A DNA stretch of 53,455 bases from Candidatus Zhuqueibacterota bacterium (GCA_016934825.1 JAFGSB010000115.1:1-53455), one strand, 5' to 3'; shown: positions 1 to 8,652, counted from the stretch's first letter. Made by a program: numbers and translations. The notes: generated by a model from the sequence alone, not told the origin.

Positions 1-130
1 ACGACACTCTAAACATTTTATATTATTAATGTTTTCGAATATGAAATTAATAAATGATTTGTTTGTGAAAAATAAATTTTCATAATTATTTAACTTGATT
101 TTATTGAACTTGTAAGCCGGATCAGATAGC

Positions 131-151
131 GGTGTCCGTTAACCGGACACC
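131..151. repeat. GTGTCC palindrome, copy 1 of 3
   Basis: A perfect 8-bp inverted repeat, GGTGTCCG / CGGACACC, with loop TTAAC, followed by AGTGACC. Related palindromes occur at 11502-11530 and 22581-22601, all between genes. There is no adjacent U-tract, so it is not a classical terminator. Its function is unknown; it is most likely a dispersed intergenic hairpin repeat. Confidence 0.6.
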
Positions 152-343
152 AGTGACCGTTGATATAAAAAATAAATTAAAGTGATCCCGGAACAGTCGA
201 GATCACGGTGCTGGTCGGCATGTAACTCTGTTTTGGCATTATTTATGCAATAGGTGATGTGATATGAAATCTTTTTATCATCAATATTGTTAAGGTTAAA
301 ATGTTTGGAATGGAACCCCAAAACAATTAATGAGGGATAAGAC

Positions 344-1177
344 ATGAAAAAATTTATATTCAACTTTACACCTACCGGAATGATCCCTACAAAAGAAATG
401 ACCCGGCATGTACCAGTCCAACCCGATGAAATAATAAAAGAAATCATCGAAGCCTGTGAACTGGGAGTCAATATGGTTCATGTTCACGCCCGGGACCTGG
501 AAACGGGAAAACCGACTTTCAGTAAAGATATATATGCCGAGATCATAAAAGGAGTCCGGAAGGAGTGCAAAGAGCTTGTCATTACGGTATCGACAAGCGG
601 CCGCGACTGGCCGGAGTTCGAGAAGCGGTCCGAAGTCCTGGAACTGGAAGGAGAATTAAAACCGGATTTTGGCAGTTTGACGCTGAGTTCGTTGAATTTC
701 AACAAGCAGGCCAGCCTCAACAGTCCGCAAATGATCCAGGCCCTGGCCGGGAAAATGAAAGAAAAAGGCATCCGGCCTGAACTGGAGGCTTTTGATCTGG
801 GTATGATCAATTACGGCAAATATCTGATCAAAAAAGGGCTTGTCGATCCGCCTTATTACTTTAACCTGATCCTGGGAAATATCGCCTGTGCGCAGGCTGA
901 TATGCTGAGTTTGGGATTGATGGTGCGGGAACTGCCGGAGGGTTCCCTGTGGTCCGCCGGGGGTGTCGGTAATCCTCAACTCAAAGTCAATGTTATGGCG
1001 CTTCTCTCCGGAGGCGGCGTACGCACCGGCCTTGAAGACAATATCTGGTTTGATGAAGAACGAACACACCTGGCATCCAACAAAGAGTTACTGCAACGCC
1101 TGGTTTATGTGGCAAAGACACTGGATCTCGAACCGTACACGCATAAAGAAGCTCGTCAAGTTCTGGGGTTACAATAA
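344..1177 (+). CDS. BKACE-family (DUF849) beta-keto acid cleavage enzyme
   Basis: Members of this Zn-dependent TIM-barrel family condense a beta-keto acid with acetyl-CoA to give acetoacetate and a CoA ester; the founding member is 3-keto-5-aminohexanoate cleavage enzyme of lysine fermentation. Visible family marks are PTGMIPT (residues 10-16), the metal-binding VHVHARD with His46 and His48, FDLGM (150-154), and a C-terminal GGVGNPQ then GVRTGLEDN, where Glu231 corresponds to the third metal ligand. The length of 277 aa is normal. The start is supported by GAGGG 7-8 nt upstream. The stop overlaps the next gene's ATG (TAATG), implying translational coupling to an acetyltransferase. Substrate specificity varies widely within BKACE and cannot be read here, so no gene symbol is given. 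Confidence 0.9.
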   Translation: MKKFIFNFTPTGMIPTKEMTRHVPVQPDEIIKEIIEACELGVNMVHVHARDLETGKPTFSKDIYAEIIKGVRKECKELVITVSTSGRDWPEFEKRSEVLELEGELKPDFGSLTLSSLNFNKQASLNSPQMIQALAGKMKEKGIRPELEAFDLGMINYGKYLIKKGLVDPPYYFNLILGNIACAQADMLSLGLMVRELPEGSLWSAGGVGNPQLKVNVMALLSGGGVRTGLEDNIWFDEERTHLASNKELLQRLVYVAKTLDLEPYTHKEARQVLGLQ

Positions 1178-1830
1178 TGATGTCGAAACGGATAAAATAC
1201 TATATCAGCAAATTTAAATATGATACTTTTCCCCAGTTTTTACTGGATATACTCAAAGCATTACATATCTGGATCGATCCATTTTATATTTTTCGTGAGG
1301 GAACCGAGTTTGCCCCGTCCGAGTTGAAAAGCAGAAAAATTGACGAAATCAACATCGGATTCGCAAAACGGGAACATTTACCCTTGTTTCTCCATTTTAC
1401 AGACAGACCCGCTTTACGGAAAAAACTCAATGAACGATTTGACAACGGCGATATCTGCCTTGCCGCATGGGAGGATGGAAAAATAATCGGTTTTACCTGG
1501 GCGGACCTGAAAGAGTTTTCGTTCAAGACATATCGGTTCCCGCTACAGGAAAACGAAGCTTATCTTTACGACGCGTACACCTCACCGGAATACCGCGGCA
1601 AACGGATCGCCGACTATTTGCGTTATCAGCTTTATCTTGTGCTGGCGGAGCAGGGCCGGAACACCCTGTACAGTATGACCATGCGTTTTAATCCGCCCGC
1701 GCTTCGCTTTAAACGTTATCTGGGAGCGCCCGTTGTAGATTCCGGTATATTATTCAATGTGTTTGGCCTGTTGAAATTCGGGACTTCCGCTCATCCTGAC
1801 AAACTGCGCGCCCCGGTTCCTCGGCGGTAA
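1177..1830 (+). CDS. GNAT-family N-acetyltransferase
   Basis: The C-terminal half has the GNAT core: a strand with GKIIGFTWADL (about residues 97-107), then EAYLYDAYTSPEYRGKRIA, whose RGKRIA loop matches the acetyl-CoA pyrophosphate-binding motif A (R/Q-x-x-G-x-G/A), followed by an amphipathic helix and a YSMTMRFNPPALRF segment typical of motif B. The roughly 60-residue N-terminal extension is basic and aromatic-rich and has no recognised domain. The ATG shares one base with the stop of the upstream BKACE gene, so the two are probably co-translated. That suggests, by inference only, that the substrate is linked to the amino or CoA compound handled by the BKACE enzyme. Confidence 0.8.
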   Translation: MMSKRIKYYISKFKYDTFPQFLLDILKALHIWIDPFYIFREGTEFAPSELKSRKIDEINIGFAKREHLPLFLHFTDRPALRKKLNERFDNGDICLAAWEDGKIIGFTWADLKEFSFKTYRFPLQENEAYLYDAYTSPEYRGKRIADYLRYQLYLVLAEQGRNTLYSMTMRFNPPALRFKRYLGAPVVDSGILFNVFGLLKFGTSAHPDKLRAPVPRR

Positions 1831-2237
1831 TATTTGCTCTTTCTGTGGATGAACAGTTATTAATTGGATTTTAAATTATAATTACATTTCATAAAAGTTC
1901 CTGATTTTTCAAAAATGCGGGAGAGATTTTTTAAAATGAATCCGGCGATGAGGGATAAACCCCGGAACGAAAGGCGTGTATTCTCAAGATTAACGGGGAT
2001 TTTAAAGCAGCCGTACTATTGACGGTAAATGAGGGCCATGTATACGATCCGGTTAAAGAGCGCGTAAGATGATTAATAAACCCGGTCACGCAAAAGGGAG
2101 TATATGTTTGCCGGGCGCGTAAAACAGCCCGCTTTTTACCGGGGACAATAACAACACGCCGGTCTGGCTGTTCCTGGCAAGTTGTCTGCCGGGAATCATT
2201 AATCCGCAGGTTTGTAAATGTAAAAAATTCAAGAATT
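1831..2237. other. intergenic stretch, no supported gene
   Basis: About 400 bases separate the GNAT gene from the next methyltransferase. The longest ATG-initiated frame I see here (from 1936) is only about 28 codons and lacks a ribosome-binding site. The sequence is moderately GC-rich in its second half, which could be decayed coding DNA, but I can assign nothing. Confidence 0.4.
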
Positions 2238-3110
2238 ATGGGAAGACTTGAAAAGAAAACATCGAGAACTGCGGGTTATACATGTATGAACCGGGCAGCC
2301 GCTTTTTATGATAAAAATCCTTTTTATCATATTGATGATGATATCGCGGCACAACTGCTTCCAAAGATCCTGAATTTCCTGCTTCGATTTCATATTTTGT
2401 CTTTAAAGGGTAAGATGAGTCCGAAAGGAATCTATGAGTATGTAATCGCCAGAACTAAATATATTGATGAAATCGTCCGGCAGGTAATCAAAAATAAATT
2501 CGATCAAATCCTGATATTCGGGGCGGGTTTCGATTCACGGGGTATCCGGTTTATTAAGAATAATCAAACCAAATTGTTTGAATTGGATTCTTCCTTGACT
2601 CAACAGGCAAAAATAAATAAACTGAAAAAACGCGGGATCAGTGTCACCGGATCAGTAATTTATATTCCCATAGATTTTAATAAAGATTCCGTCAGTGAAA
2701 AACTGGACCAAAGTGGATTCCAAAAACACAAAAAGTGCCTTTATATTTTAGAGGGACTCTTGATGTATCTGGACAAAAATTCCGTAGACAGTACATTTCA
2801 GATCATTAAAGAATACTCGGAAAGAGGGAGTCTGGTCGTATTTGATTATCTCTATTCATCCGTGTTAAGAAAAGAGAACAAATATTATGGTGAAGCGGAA
2901 ATATATAACAAAGTCAATAAAACAAGAGAAGCATGGACTTTTGGGATAGAGGAAGGCAAAATCGGGGAATTCCTGGATAGTCAAAATTTGCAACTATTGG
3001 AACATTATGATGCAGCCGCCCTGGAAGAAAAATATTTTAAAGCAAAAAACGGGGAAAGGATCGGCCGCGTGAACGGAACGCATAATATAGTCCTGGCGGA
3101 AATACGATAG
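2238..3110 (+). CDS. LCM-family SAM-dependent methyltransferase
   Basis: This resembles the leucine carboxyl methyltransferase (Ppm1/TcmP-like) family of class I methyltransferases. The N-terminal SRTAGYTCMNRAAAF segment is the family's characteristic opening. It is followed by the SAM-binding loop IFGAGFDSRGIRF, the acidic end of strand beta2 in LFELD, PIDFN, and the family motif YILEGLLMYL. The 290-aa length fits. Bacterial members methylate carboxyl or hydroxyl groups of small molecules, often in secondary metabolism, and the substrate is unknown here. The chosen ATG keeps the SRTA motif at its usual distance from the N-terminus; no strong Shine-Dalgarno is present. It stands alone, with about 180 nt to the next gene. 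Confidence 0.8.
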   Translation: MGRLEKKTSRTAGYTCMNRAAAFYDKNPFYHIDDDIAAQLLPKILNFLLRFHILSLKGKMSPKGIYEYVIARTKYIDEIVRQVIKNKFDQILIFGAGFDSRGIRFIKNNQTKLFELDSSLTQQAKINKLKKRGISVTGSVIYIPIDFNKDSVSEKLDQSGFQKHKKCLYILEGLLMYLDKNSVDSTFQIIKEYSERGSLVVFDYLYSSVLRKENKYYGEAEIYNKVNKTREAWTFGIEEGKIGEFLDSQNLQLLEHYDAAALEEKYFKAKNGERIGRVNGTHNIVLAEIR

Positions 3111-3291
3111 CTGTCGCCCATCGTCTGTTTTGGTAAAGGGAGTTTGTTAAAGTCGAATCCTTTGCGAGACATAAAGTTGTGCGGTGAGAAATAATTTCGA
3201 GTATCCGTTCCGCCCGGAGTTTCGGAGGAACGTTTGCGCTTGACATTATGGCTTCTTTTTGTTAGTATTATATAATATTACGGGAGGCAAA

Positions 3292-3687
3292 ATGGGCAAA
3301 AAGTATAAAATTCTGTTATTGATCGATGCAATAGTAAATCTTGTTTTGGGATTCCTTCTTATCCTGTTTCCGGTCGGTATTGCCGAAAAACTGGGTGTGC
3401 CGCAGGCCGATATCAATTTTTATCCGACAATCCTGGGCGGCGTTATTTTCGGGATCGGGATTGCTTTGCTTGTCGAAAGACTTGGTTTGAATCACAATAT
3501 CCGGGGGCTCGGTTTGGGCGGGGCTATTGTCATTAATCTGTGCGGCGCGGGCGTATTACTTGTCTGGCTGATTTCAACGCCTCTTGGTATTCCTTTGCAC
3601 GGATATATAATTCTCTGGAGCATTGCGGTTATTGTCCTGCTGATCGGAATTATAGAGATATTTGCCGGAACATGGATTTATAAATAA
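3292..3687 (+). CDS. small four-helix integral membrane protein
   Basis: A 131-aa protein with four hydrophobic segments of about 20 residues: LLLIDAIVNLVLGFLLILFP, the YPTILGGVIFGIGIALLV segment, LGGAIVINLCGAGVLLVWLI, and a C-terminal ILWSIAVIVLLIGIIEIFAG. The layout resembles the loose DoxX/DUF4345-like group of inner-membrane proteins, but no diagnostic residue is present. I chose the internal ATG at 3292 over an upstream one at 3259 because it is preceded by GGGAGG at 7 nt. It is convergent with the flavoprotein operon downstream. Function unknown. Confidence 0.7.
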   Translation: MGKKYKILLLIDAIVNLVLGFLLILFPVGIAEKLGVPQADINFYPTILGGVIFGIGIALLVERLGLNHNIRGLGLGGAIVINLCGAGVLLVWLISTPLGIPLHGYIILWSIAVIVLLIGIIEIFAGTWIYK

Positions 3688-3785
3688 TACTTGGTTCGAA
3701 AAGATTTTATTGGGGATAAAAAGGATTAAGGGAGTTTTTGAGAGCGCCGCGATTCCGCCCTGTGCCGCGAGCTGCACACTGTATG

Positions 3786-5075
3786 TTAATTTCTATTATT
3801 GATGTTTTTACTCACCCGTTTGGCCAACGCGATAATTGTGAAAATCGGCGGATTGCCGAGTGATTTTGGAATCAGCGTTGCATCCGCGACCCAGACGTTT
3901 TCTGGCAGGACAGCAGGATGCAAGCTGTCCCTCTCGTTTTCCGTCAGGGGCAGCATTCCCCCCGGGTGGCCCGCATTCAGGGTACCCAGAAAAAGATTTT
4001 GTTTTTTTACCCCCAACCGGGAAAAGATTTCAGTGCATAATTCCACAGCTTGCCGTAATTGTTGTTTGTCCTGATCCGTTAATTTTTTATAAATTTTTTT
4101 GTTATTTATACTGCCAGTATTGGTATCGGCGAGTTTTATCATCAGGCTTAAAATATTACCGGCAGGGTAACGCCAGTTATTGTTAAAAAAGAAACTCAGA
4201 TAGTCAAAATACGGCGAGATCATAAAATGTTCCCGTTGAACAATAAAAGGCATGGAGACCTGTTTGTTTTGTCCGGCGTTTTGCCATTCCGCCGCCACAC
4301 ATAAGACAGGATCGACGAATAAGCCGGACTCGCAGGGGATGCCCGAATTTTGTAGGATGAGAGGTGTTCCGAATCCGCCGGCAGCGACAATGATAACATC
4401 GGCGCGAAAAATTACTTTTTTTTGTCCCATTTTTACCATTACGCCCGAGGCTTTACCGTTTTCGAATACAATATTTCTGACCGTACAATTCGTTATTAAT
4501 TGAGCGCCTTTGCTGACGGCGTCATTCAGGAATTGCCGGCTGTCCCATTTGACGCCATACGGACAGCCAAAAACACACCTGCCGCAGCCGGTGCACTTTT
4601 CGTAATGGCCCATTTTCGTCGTCGGCAACGGATTCAGTTCCATTTTTTTACATATTTCGAACAGACGTCTGGTGACCGGTTTCCAGTGCTGCTGATGTGC
4701 TGAAGAAACGGGGATTTCTTTATATATTTGTTTAAACTCGGGATCGAGATCGATCCCCATTTTTTTCAGATCATGATCCATTCGCAAGGCGTTACCCGTG
4801 CAGATCGTTGTTGTACCGCCGGTGCCAATGCCGCTCACCAGTGCCATTTTATCGGCTGCCTTTTGTATCCGCATGAAGGGAAATAACATTTTAATTTCAC
4901 GCTCGTCAAAAAACAGTCCCGTCCATTTAAATTTTTCAAAAAGGGAGATATTCCCCGTAAACGGGCGAAACGGTCTGCCCGCTTCCAATATGGTCACATC
5001 GTACGTCCCCTGTAATTCCCGGGCCGCGGTTGCACCGCCAGCACCACTGCCAATGACGATCGCTTTTTTTTTCAA
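3786..5075 (-). CDS. GMC-type FAD oxidoreductase with ferredoxin-like Cys cluster
   Basis: The N-terminus is a Rossmann FAD-binding motif (GSGAGGATAARE, residues 9-20) ending in ILEAG for the ribose. GIGTGGTTT (82-90) is the GMC substrate/FAD loop. The C-terminus has LNAGHPGG and VADATLIP typical of GMC oxidoreductases. Unusually, residues 161-171 form C-x2-C-x2-C-x3-CP, a pattern expected to hold a 4Fe-4S cluster, so electrons probably leave through an iron-sulfur relay rather than to oxygen. It is the last gene of a four-gene minus-strand operon: its ATG overlaps the preceding stop by 4 nt, and a radical SAM enzyme lies upstream. The natural substrate (alcohol, sugar or peptide-derived) cannot be deduced. 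Confidence 0.85.
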   Translation of the reverse strand: MKKKAIVIGSGAGGATAARELQGTYDVTILEAGRPFRPFTGNISLFEKFKWTGLFFDEREIKMLFPFMRIQKAADKMALVSGIGTGGTTTICTGNALRMDHDLKKMGIDLDPEFKQIYKEIPVSSAHQQHWKPVTRRLFEICKKMELNPLPTTKMGHYEKCTGCGRCVFGCPYGVKWDSRQFLNDAVSKGAQLITNCTVRNIVFENGKASGVMVKMGQKKVIFRADVIIVAAGGFGTPLILQNSGIPCESGLFVDPVLCVAAEWQNAGQNKQVSMPFIVQREHFMISPYFDYLSFFFNNNWRYPAGNILSLMIKLADTNTGSINNKKIYKKLTDQDKQQLRQAVELCTEIFSRLGVKKQNLFLGTLNAGHPGGMLPLTENERDSLHPAVLPENVWVADATLIPKSLGNPPIFTIIALAKRVSKNINNRN

Positions 5076-5617
5076 AATTTTTCCCTGAATTCAAAAGAGG
5101 CCAGGCAACATTCTTTTCCCTCGGTTATCCGGTTATGTAAAGTTAGTTTTCCACCGCCCGCGAGTCCTGCAATCACGCCTTCATCGAGCGAGGAAATGAT
5201 ACCGCATACCTGATCCGTATAAAATCCGCTGAAATAACAGCGTCTGATTTTTATTTTGCCGGATTTATCGCCCTGAAATTCTATCCCCAATATTTTATAA
5301 AGAATTTTACAAATTGTCAGAACATCCTTTTGTGTTTTAATATGAAACTTCTTCCCGAGTTGTTCACCCAATTGATATGCGTTCCGATACAGCCGTTCTT
5401 TTATACCTGCCGTATCCGTCCCGTTATTCAGGACATTCTCGGTTTTTTTTTGTGTAAACAGTGCGTACGCTTTTAAGCAATCCCGATATGACAGATTTTT
5501 TGTATCCGGAACCAGGCACAGGAATGCTTGAGCCGTCAACTCGAATAACTCGTTTAGTTTCTTTTTTTTGTAAAAGTCGGGAATGTATATTTGGGCCAAT
5601 TTCAGTAACAGATTCAT
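5072..5617 (-). CDS. ATC-hydrolase-like protein of unknown function
   Basis: A soluble 181-aa protein. Its C-terminal 60 residues (C127, C138, D145, then GGGKLTL and EGKECCLASFEF) recall the L-2-amino-thiazoline-4-carboxylate hydrolase-like family, where a Cys/Asp-rich beta domain ends in a G-x3-C-x-F strand. The assignment is by pattern only and is tentative. The gene overlaps both neighbours by 4 nt (ATGA-type junctions), so it is firmly embedded in the radical SAM/GMC operon. Four cysteines near the C-terminus could bind metal or act in catalysis. No signal peptide is seen. Confidence 0.55.
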   Translation of the reverse strand: MNLLLKLAQIYIPDFYKKKKLNELFELTAQAFLCLVPDTKNLSYRDCLKAYALFTQKKTENVLNNGTDTAGIKERLYRNAYQLGEQLGKKFHIKTQKDVLTICKILYKILGIEFQGDKSGKIKIRRCYFSGFYTDQVCGIISSLDEGVIAGLAGGGKLTLHNRITEGKECCLASFEFREKF

Positions 5618-6015
5618 TTGCCTGATTTTATTTTGGAGTAAAAGAACAGCGCCAGTAAACCGATAAGCCCGTCGACAATAAAATTAGTCAGGTTAATGAG
5701 ATACGGCTGATGAAATATAAAAAAACCAAGGGACAGCGCCGAACTGGCCAGCTTACCATTAGCCAGTAATAACGGAAAATATTGATTATCCGGTTTTTTG
5801 TACATCCAGAATGCCAGCAGTGTAACAAGATACATATATGCCGCCGCCAGAATCAGATAAAAAATATATCCCTGCATCGGCGACTGTTTCATTCCAAGAG
5901 GAGCGGATAGTTTGTTGAAAAAAGAGAGAACGCCTTCAGGGAGAAATAAAAAAACGAGACCGACAAGAGCAAAGATAACGGCTAAGGAAATACTGATCAT
6001 CCGGTAATATTTCAT
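5614..6015 (-). CDS. four-helix integral membrane protein in radical SAM operon
   Basis: A 133-aa protein with four predicted transmembrane helices: ISLAVIFALVGLVFLFLPEG near the N-terminus, YIFYLILAAAYMYLVTLLAF, the LLLANGKLASSALSLGFFIF segment, and FIVDGLIGLLALFFYSKI. It lies 15 nt downstream of the radical SAM gene and overlaps the next gene by 4 nt, so it belongs to the operon. Topology resembles the small protein at 3292-3687, though no clear sequence identity is visible. It could anchor the operon's redox enzymes to the inner membrane or exchange electrons with quinone, but that is inference. Confidence 0.7.
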   Translation of the reverse strand: MKYYRMISISLAVIFALVGLVFLFLPEGVLSFFNKLSAPLGMKQSPMQGYIFYLILAAAYMYLVTLLAFWMYKKPDNQYFPLLLANGKLASSALSLGFFIFHQPYLINLTNFIVDGLIGLLALFFYSKIKSGK

Positions 6016-6030
6016 ACAGATGCCTTTGGT

Positions 6031-7239
6031 TTAATGATAATAAAGCTGAAAGAACCGCGACAACTGTCCGAAATGAACTTCCTGCATCAGGGATAATGAA
6101 TTCTGACGGTTAACCGGTCCGTTTTTTTCGATGTATTTTTGAAATAATTTATAATTTTTGTTGATAAAACAGGTGCTTTCCGATGGGAAATGTTTTTTCA
6201 TTTCATGAAACAATGATTCTATGGAACTGTCCATTATATTGCCAAAAGTCATCGGCGTAAAAACACAGGGACTCATTTCGCCAAAGGCATCGATATATAC
6301 CATTTTATGTCCGGCATTGCAGCCAAAATGCTCACGGCCTTCAAAATGACCGAGATAATTAACGGTAATATCTCCCTGTTTGTTGTATATATCCTGCAGG
6401 CTGCTCAGGTATAAACGTTCGTCTTCGGTAATAACGAGATCTTCATCCCAGAAAGCTTCTACGGAAGGTTTGGCTTCGCTTAACCAGGCTTCGTGAATAT
6501 GCAAACTGATCAGAAATTGCAGAAAAGATTCAACCTGGCGTTGTAGGATCATTTTCTTTGAGAGTACAGCCGATACGCCGATATGCATGTCACCCGTTTC
6601 CCGGAAAATATCGATTGCTTTCAACGCGGTTTGAAACGCGCCTTTGTAGCGCCGGGTTTTATCATGTATATCCTCCTGCCAGTGATCCAGACTGACGGAT
6701 ACATATGACAGCCCGGCTTTTTTCAGGTCAAGCGCCTTTTGTTTTGTCAGTGTACAGCCGGTGGTGAACAGTTTGACCGTACAGTCGTCGCCTGCACTCT
6801 CGGTAATCCTGACAATGTCTTTATTGAGCAGAGGTTCGCCGCCCGTAAAACCGATCCAGAAAACGCCCATTTTTTTCAAGTCCTGTATCAGTTTGATGAT
6901 GGTCGCCGTATCCATCAGTTTGCCCTTGCGGTGCTTGTTATAGCAGTATTCGCAATTTTGCGGACAGGCATTGGTCAGTCCGATCTGGGCATGTGACGGG
7001 CCGGTTGATTTGCCCGTTAAATGTTCTTTGATAAAACGGGCATAGGATTTACTATTGATTGGCGGCAAATGCGAATGAAGCACCAAACGTCCCCCAACAT
7101 CGAGTATTTTAAACTTGTTCAGATATTGTAACAGGAACAGGTTCAGCGAGGGTTTTGCTTTGAGAATCTGATAATTCACGGCAAGGGATTTCATGATTTG
7201 AAACCTGCCGGCAAATTTTGTATGAGTTGTTGTATTCAT
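6031..7239 (-). CDS. radical SAM/SPASM-like enzyme
   Basis: The core cluster motif C-x3-C-x2-C (C92, C96, C99, in ACPQNCEYCYN) and GGEP (residues 133-136) identify a radical SAM enzyme that cleaves S-adenosylmethionine with a 4Fe-4S cluster. The C-terminal C307-x17-C325 in a YIDAFGEMSPC context plus C357 look like a SPASM-type auxiliary cluster region, as in enzymes that modify peptides (PqqE, MftC, anaerobic sulfatase maturases). The 90-residue N-terminal region is unassigned. It is the first gene of the operon with a membrane protein, an ATC-hydrolase-like protein and an Fe-S GMC oxidoreductase. I see no precursor-peptide gene between them, so the substrate may be a small molecule or encoded elsewhere. 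Confidence 0.9.
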   Translation of the reverse strand: MNTTTHTKFAGRFQIMKSLAVNYQILKAKPSLNLFLLQYLNKFKILDVGGRLVLHSHLPPINSKSYARFIKEHLTGKSTGPSHAQIGLTNACPQNCEYCYNKHRKGKLMDTATIIKLIQDLKKMGVFWIGFTGGEPLLNKDIVRITESAGDDCTVKLFTTGCTLTKQKALDLKKAGLSYVSVSLDHWQEDIHDKTRRYKGAFQTALKAIDIFRETGDMHIGVSAVLSKKMILQRQVESFLQFLISLHIHEAWLSEAKPSVEAFWDEDLVITEDERLYLSSLQDIYNKQGDITVNYLGHFEGREHFGCNAGHKMVYIDAFGEMSPCVFTPMTFGNIMDSSIESLFHEMKKHFPSESTCFINKNYKLFQKYIEKNGPVNRQNSLSLMQEVHFGQLSRFFQLYYH

Positions 7240-7617
7240 TTGTTAATTCGGATATTGTGTTGTAATTCTGTTAATCAAAAAATTAATATTTTTTGAAGAC
7301 AATTATACGAGGACAGTATAAATTTTGTTTCCTTTTCCGATCACTGAAATGTAATATTAAGAACAGGATCATTAAATTCTATATTAAATAATATACAATC
7401 TCATGCAGTCACATTCAAGCCGAAAATGTGATTTATTCTTGATAAAAGTTAAATACCGGTATATTTATTGATCCACGGCATAAATGCCGCAACAATGATT
7501 CTTGCCACCCGGCATAGAGTTTTATTACCGCGATCTATAGATATTAGAAATGAAATTCTTGTGAAAAGAAGGAGTAAATTCAGATTAGCAATGATTTTTG
7601 CTTTTGCGTGACTTTTA
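7240..7617. other. AT-rich intergenic region
   Basis: About 380 bases lie between the start of the radical SAM operon and the end of hepT. They should hold the operon promoter on the minus strand and any hepT terminator, but I cannot recognise either. No open frame of useful length and no strong hairpin are seen. Confidence 0.4.
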
Positions 7618-7980
7618 TTAAATCATAAAATTTTTATCATTATTGGAAATGTTGATAATTACTTTGATTTGTTCATGAAGAACCGGTATTTTATTTTTTA
7701 TTACATCCCAGACAAGCTCATGATCTATTCCAAAATAATCATGAATGAGCTTGTCCCGCATGCCCGCAATCGCTCTCCATTCTATGTCAGGATAAAGTTT
7801 TTTAAATTCTTCAGGTACTTTTTTTGGTGCCACGCCTATAATTTCCAGAGAACGAATAAATGCGCGTTTGATCGTTTCATCTTTTATAAATATATCTTTA
7901 TGTAAATTTTTGGTGTTGTTCATCAAGTATAGTGTTTCATCGAAAATGTGTTGTAAAAGTTCAAGAGGTGAAAACGGCAT
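7618..7980 (-). CDS. hepT: HepT-like toxin (DUF86)
   Basis: A 120-aa all-helical HEPN-superfamily protein. The diagnostic R-x4-H-x-Y motif is present as RDKLIHDY (R75, H80, Y82), the ribonuclease active site that the partner MntA neutralises by adding AMP to the Tyr in characterised systems. The start has an excellent AAGGAGG 6 nt upstream, inside the end of the mntA gene, with which it overlaps by 20 nt. Genes in this arrangement form type VII toxin-antitoxin modules. All key residues are present, so the toxin should be functional. Confidence 0.9.
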   Translation of the reverse strand: MPFSPLELLQHIFDETLYLMNNTKNLHKDIFIKDETIKRAFIRSLEIIGVAPKKVPEEFKKLYPDIEWRAIAGMRDKLIHDYFGIDHELVWDVIKNKIPVLHEQIKVIINISNNDKNFMI

Positions 7981-8272
7981 ATTCGACCTCCTTTAGAATA
8001 TGGGTCCCTAAATAGGGTGACAGACCTTTTTTTGTTATCAATTCCACCCGTTTTTGAAACAAGTCCTCAAGTAAAAAAGCCAGTTGAATAAAATTATCAA
8101 AATTTTTCTGTCCATCTTCAAACTCTACAAAAAAATCAATATCACTATTATCGGTTTGCTGATTTCGACCATACGAACCAAAAAGCCCCAATCGTTTAAC
8201 ACCCATGGATTTTATTTTTGTGTGATTTTTCCTGAGTAATATAAAGATATTTTCTTTTGTCTGTTGAGACAT
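7961..8272 (-). CDS. mntA: MntA-like minimal nucleotidyltransferase antitoxin
   Basis: A 103-aa minimal nucleotidyltransferase. The signature GS-x10-DxD runs from G32-S33 to D44-x-D46 (LFGSYGRNQQTDNSDIDFFV), which binds Mg-ATP. The later RVELIT strand carries the third acidic position as Glu. In the characterised MntA/HepT pair this enzyme AMPylates the toxin's tyrosine. It sits immediately upstream of hepT and overlaps it by 20 nt, as usual for the module. No promoter is evident in the AT-rich leader. Confidence 0.9.
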   Translation of the reverse strand: MSQQTKENIFILLRKNHTKIKSMGVKRLGLFGSYGRNQQTDNSDIDFFVEFEDGQKNFDNFIQLAFLLEDLFQKRVELITKKGLSPYLGTHILKEVEYAVFTS

Positions 8273-8395
8273 AATTTTTATACCTGTGTAAAATCAAAAA
8301 CAAAAGATTTGAATAAATATAATTAATTTTAAATAATTACCCACATGTTTTTTTCACTCTCACGAAAGTATTTTTTTTTTAATCTTTTTTGGTTT

Positions 8396-8467
8396 AATTC
8401 CCCGAAGCTTGCTTCGGAATACTAATAATAACGACCACTAGTTACCTCGTAGTTTGCTGCGAGGTAG
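8396..8467. repeat. pair of REP-like hairpins
   Basis: Two perfect hairpins lie in one 70-nt stretch. CCGAAGC / GCTTCGG (8402-8408, 8411-8417) has a 2-nt loop. TACCTCG / CGAGGTA (8443-8449, 8460-8466) has a loop containing AGTTTGCT. Short GC-rich hairpins with TTGCT loops in AT-rich spacers are typical of REP/RAYT-type palindromes. Other clusters in this window are at 37236-37555 and 52749-53388. No RAYT transposase is present here. Confidence 0.6.
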
Positions 8468-8493
8468 TTCATTTGTTGTTTCGCAAAGGTTTC

Positions 8494-8652
8494 TCATTTG
8501 ATTATGAAACGGTCAAGTCTGTTCAATTTAAATATGATTTGCGCACAGACAAGAACCTCAGCAAAACGATAAATCGCCCCTGGCCGCCCGTCAATTGATA
8601 AACCGGGACGTTGTAATAATGTCCGGCCCCAAGAAAAAGTTCGGCGATCCAT
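8494..8652 (-). CDS. possible 52-aa small protein
   Basis: The frame begins at an ATG preceded by AGAGGAG at a 5-nt spacing, a near-ideal ribosome-binding site, and reads 52 codons (MDRRTFSWGRTLL at the start, NRLDRFIIK at the end). It is basic and contains one hydrophobic stretch, AEVLVCAQIIF. I do not recognise it. It could be a small protein or the decayed start of a lost gene. A hairpin repeat follows 27 nt after the stop. Support is the Shine-Dalgarno alone. Confidence 0.3.
   Translation of the reverse strand: MDRRTFSWGRTLLQRPGLSIDGRPGAIYRFAEVLVCAQIIFKLNRLDRFIIK

Noticed and set aside
656-1069. 137-codon minus-strand open frame
   Set aside because: It is antisense to the BKACE gene, whose family motifs are unmistakable on the plus strand.
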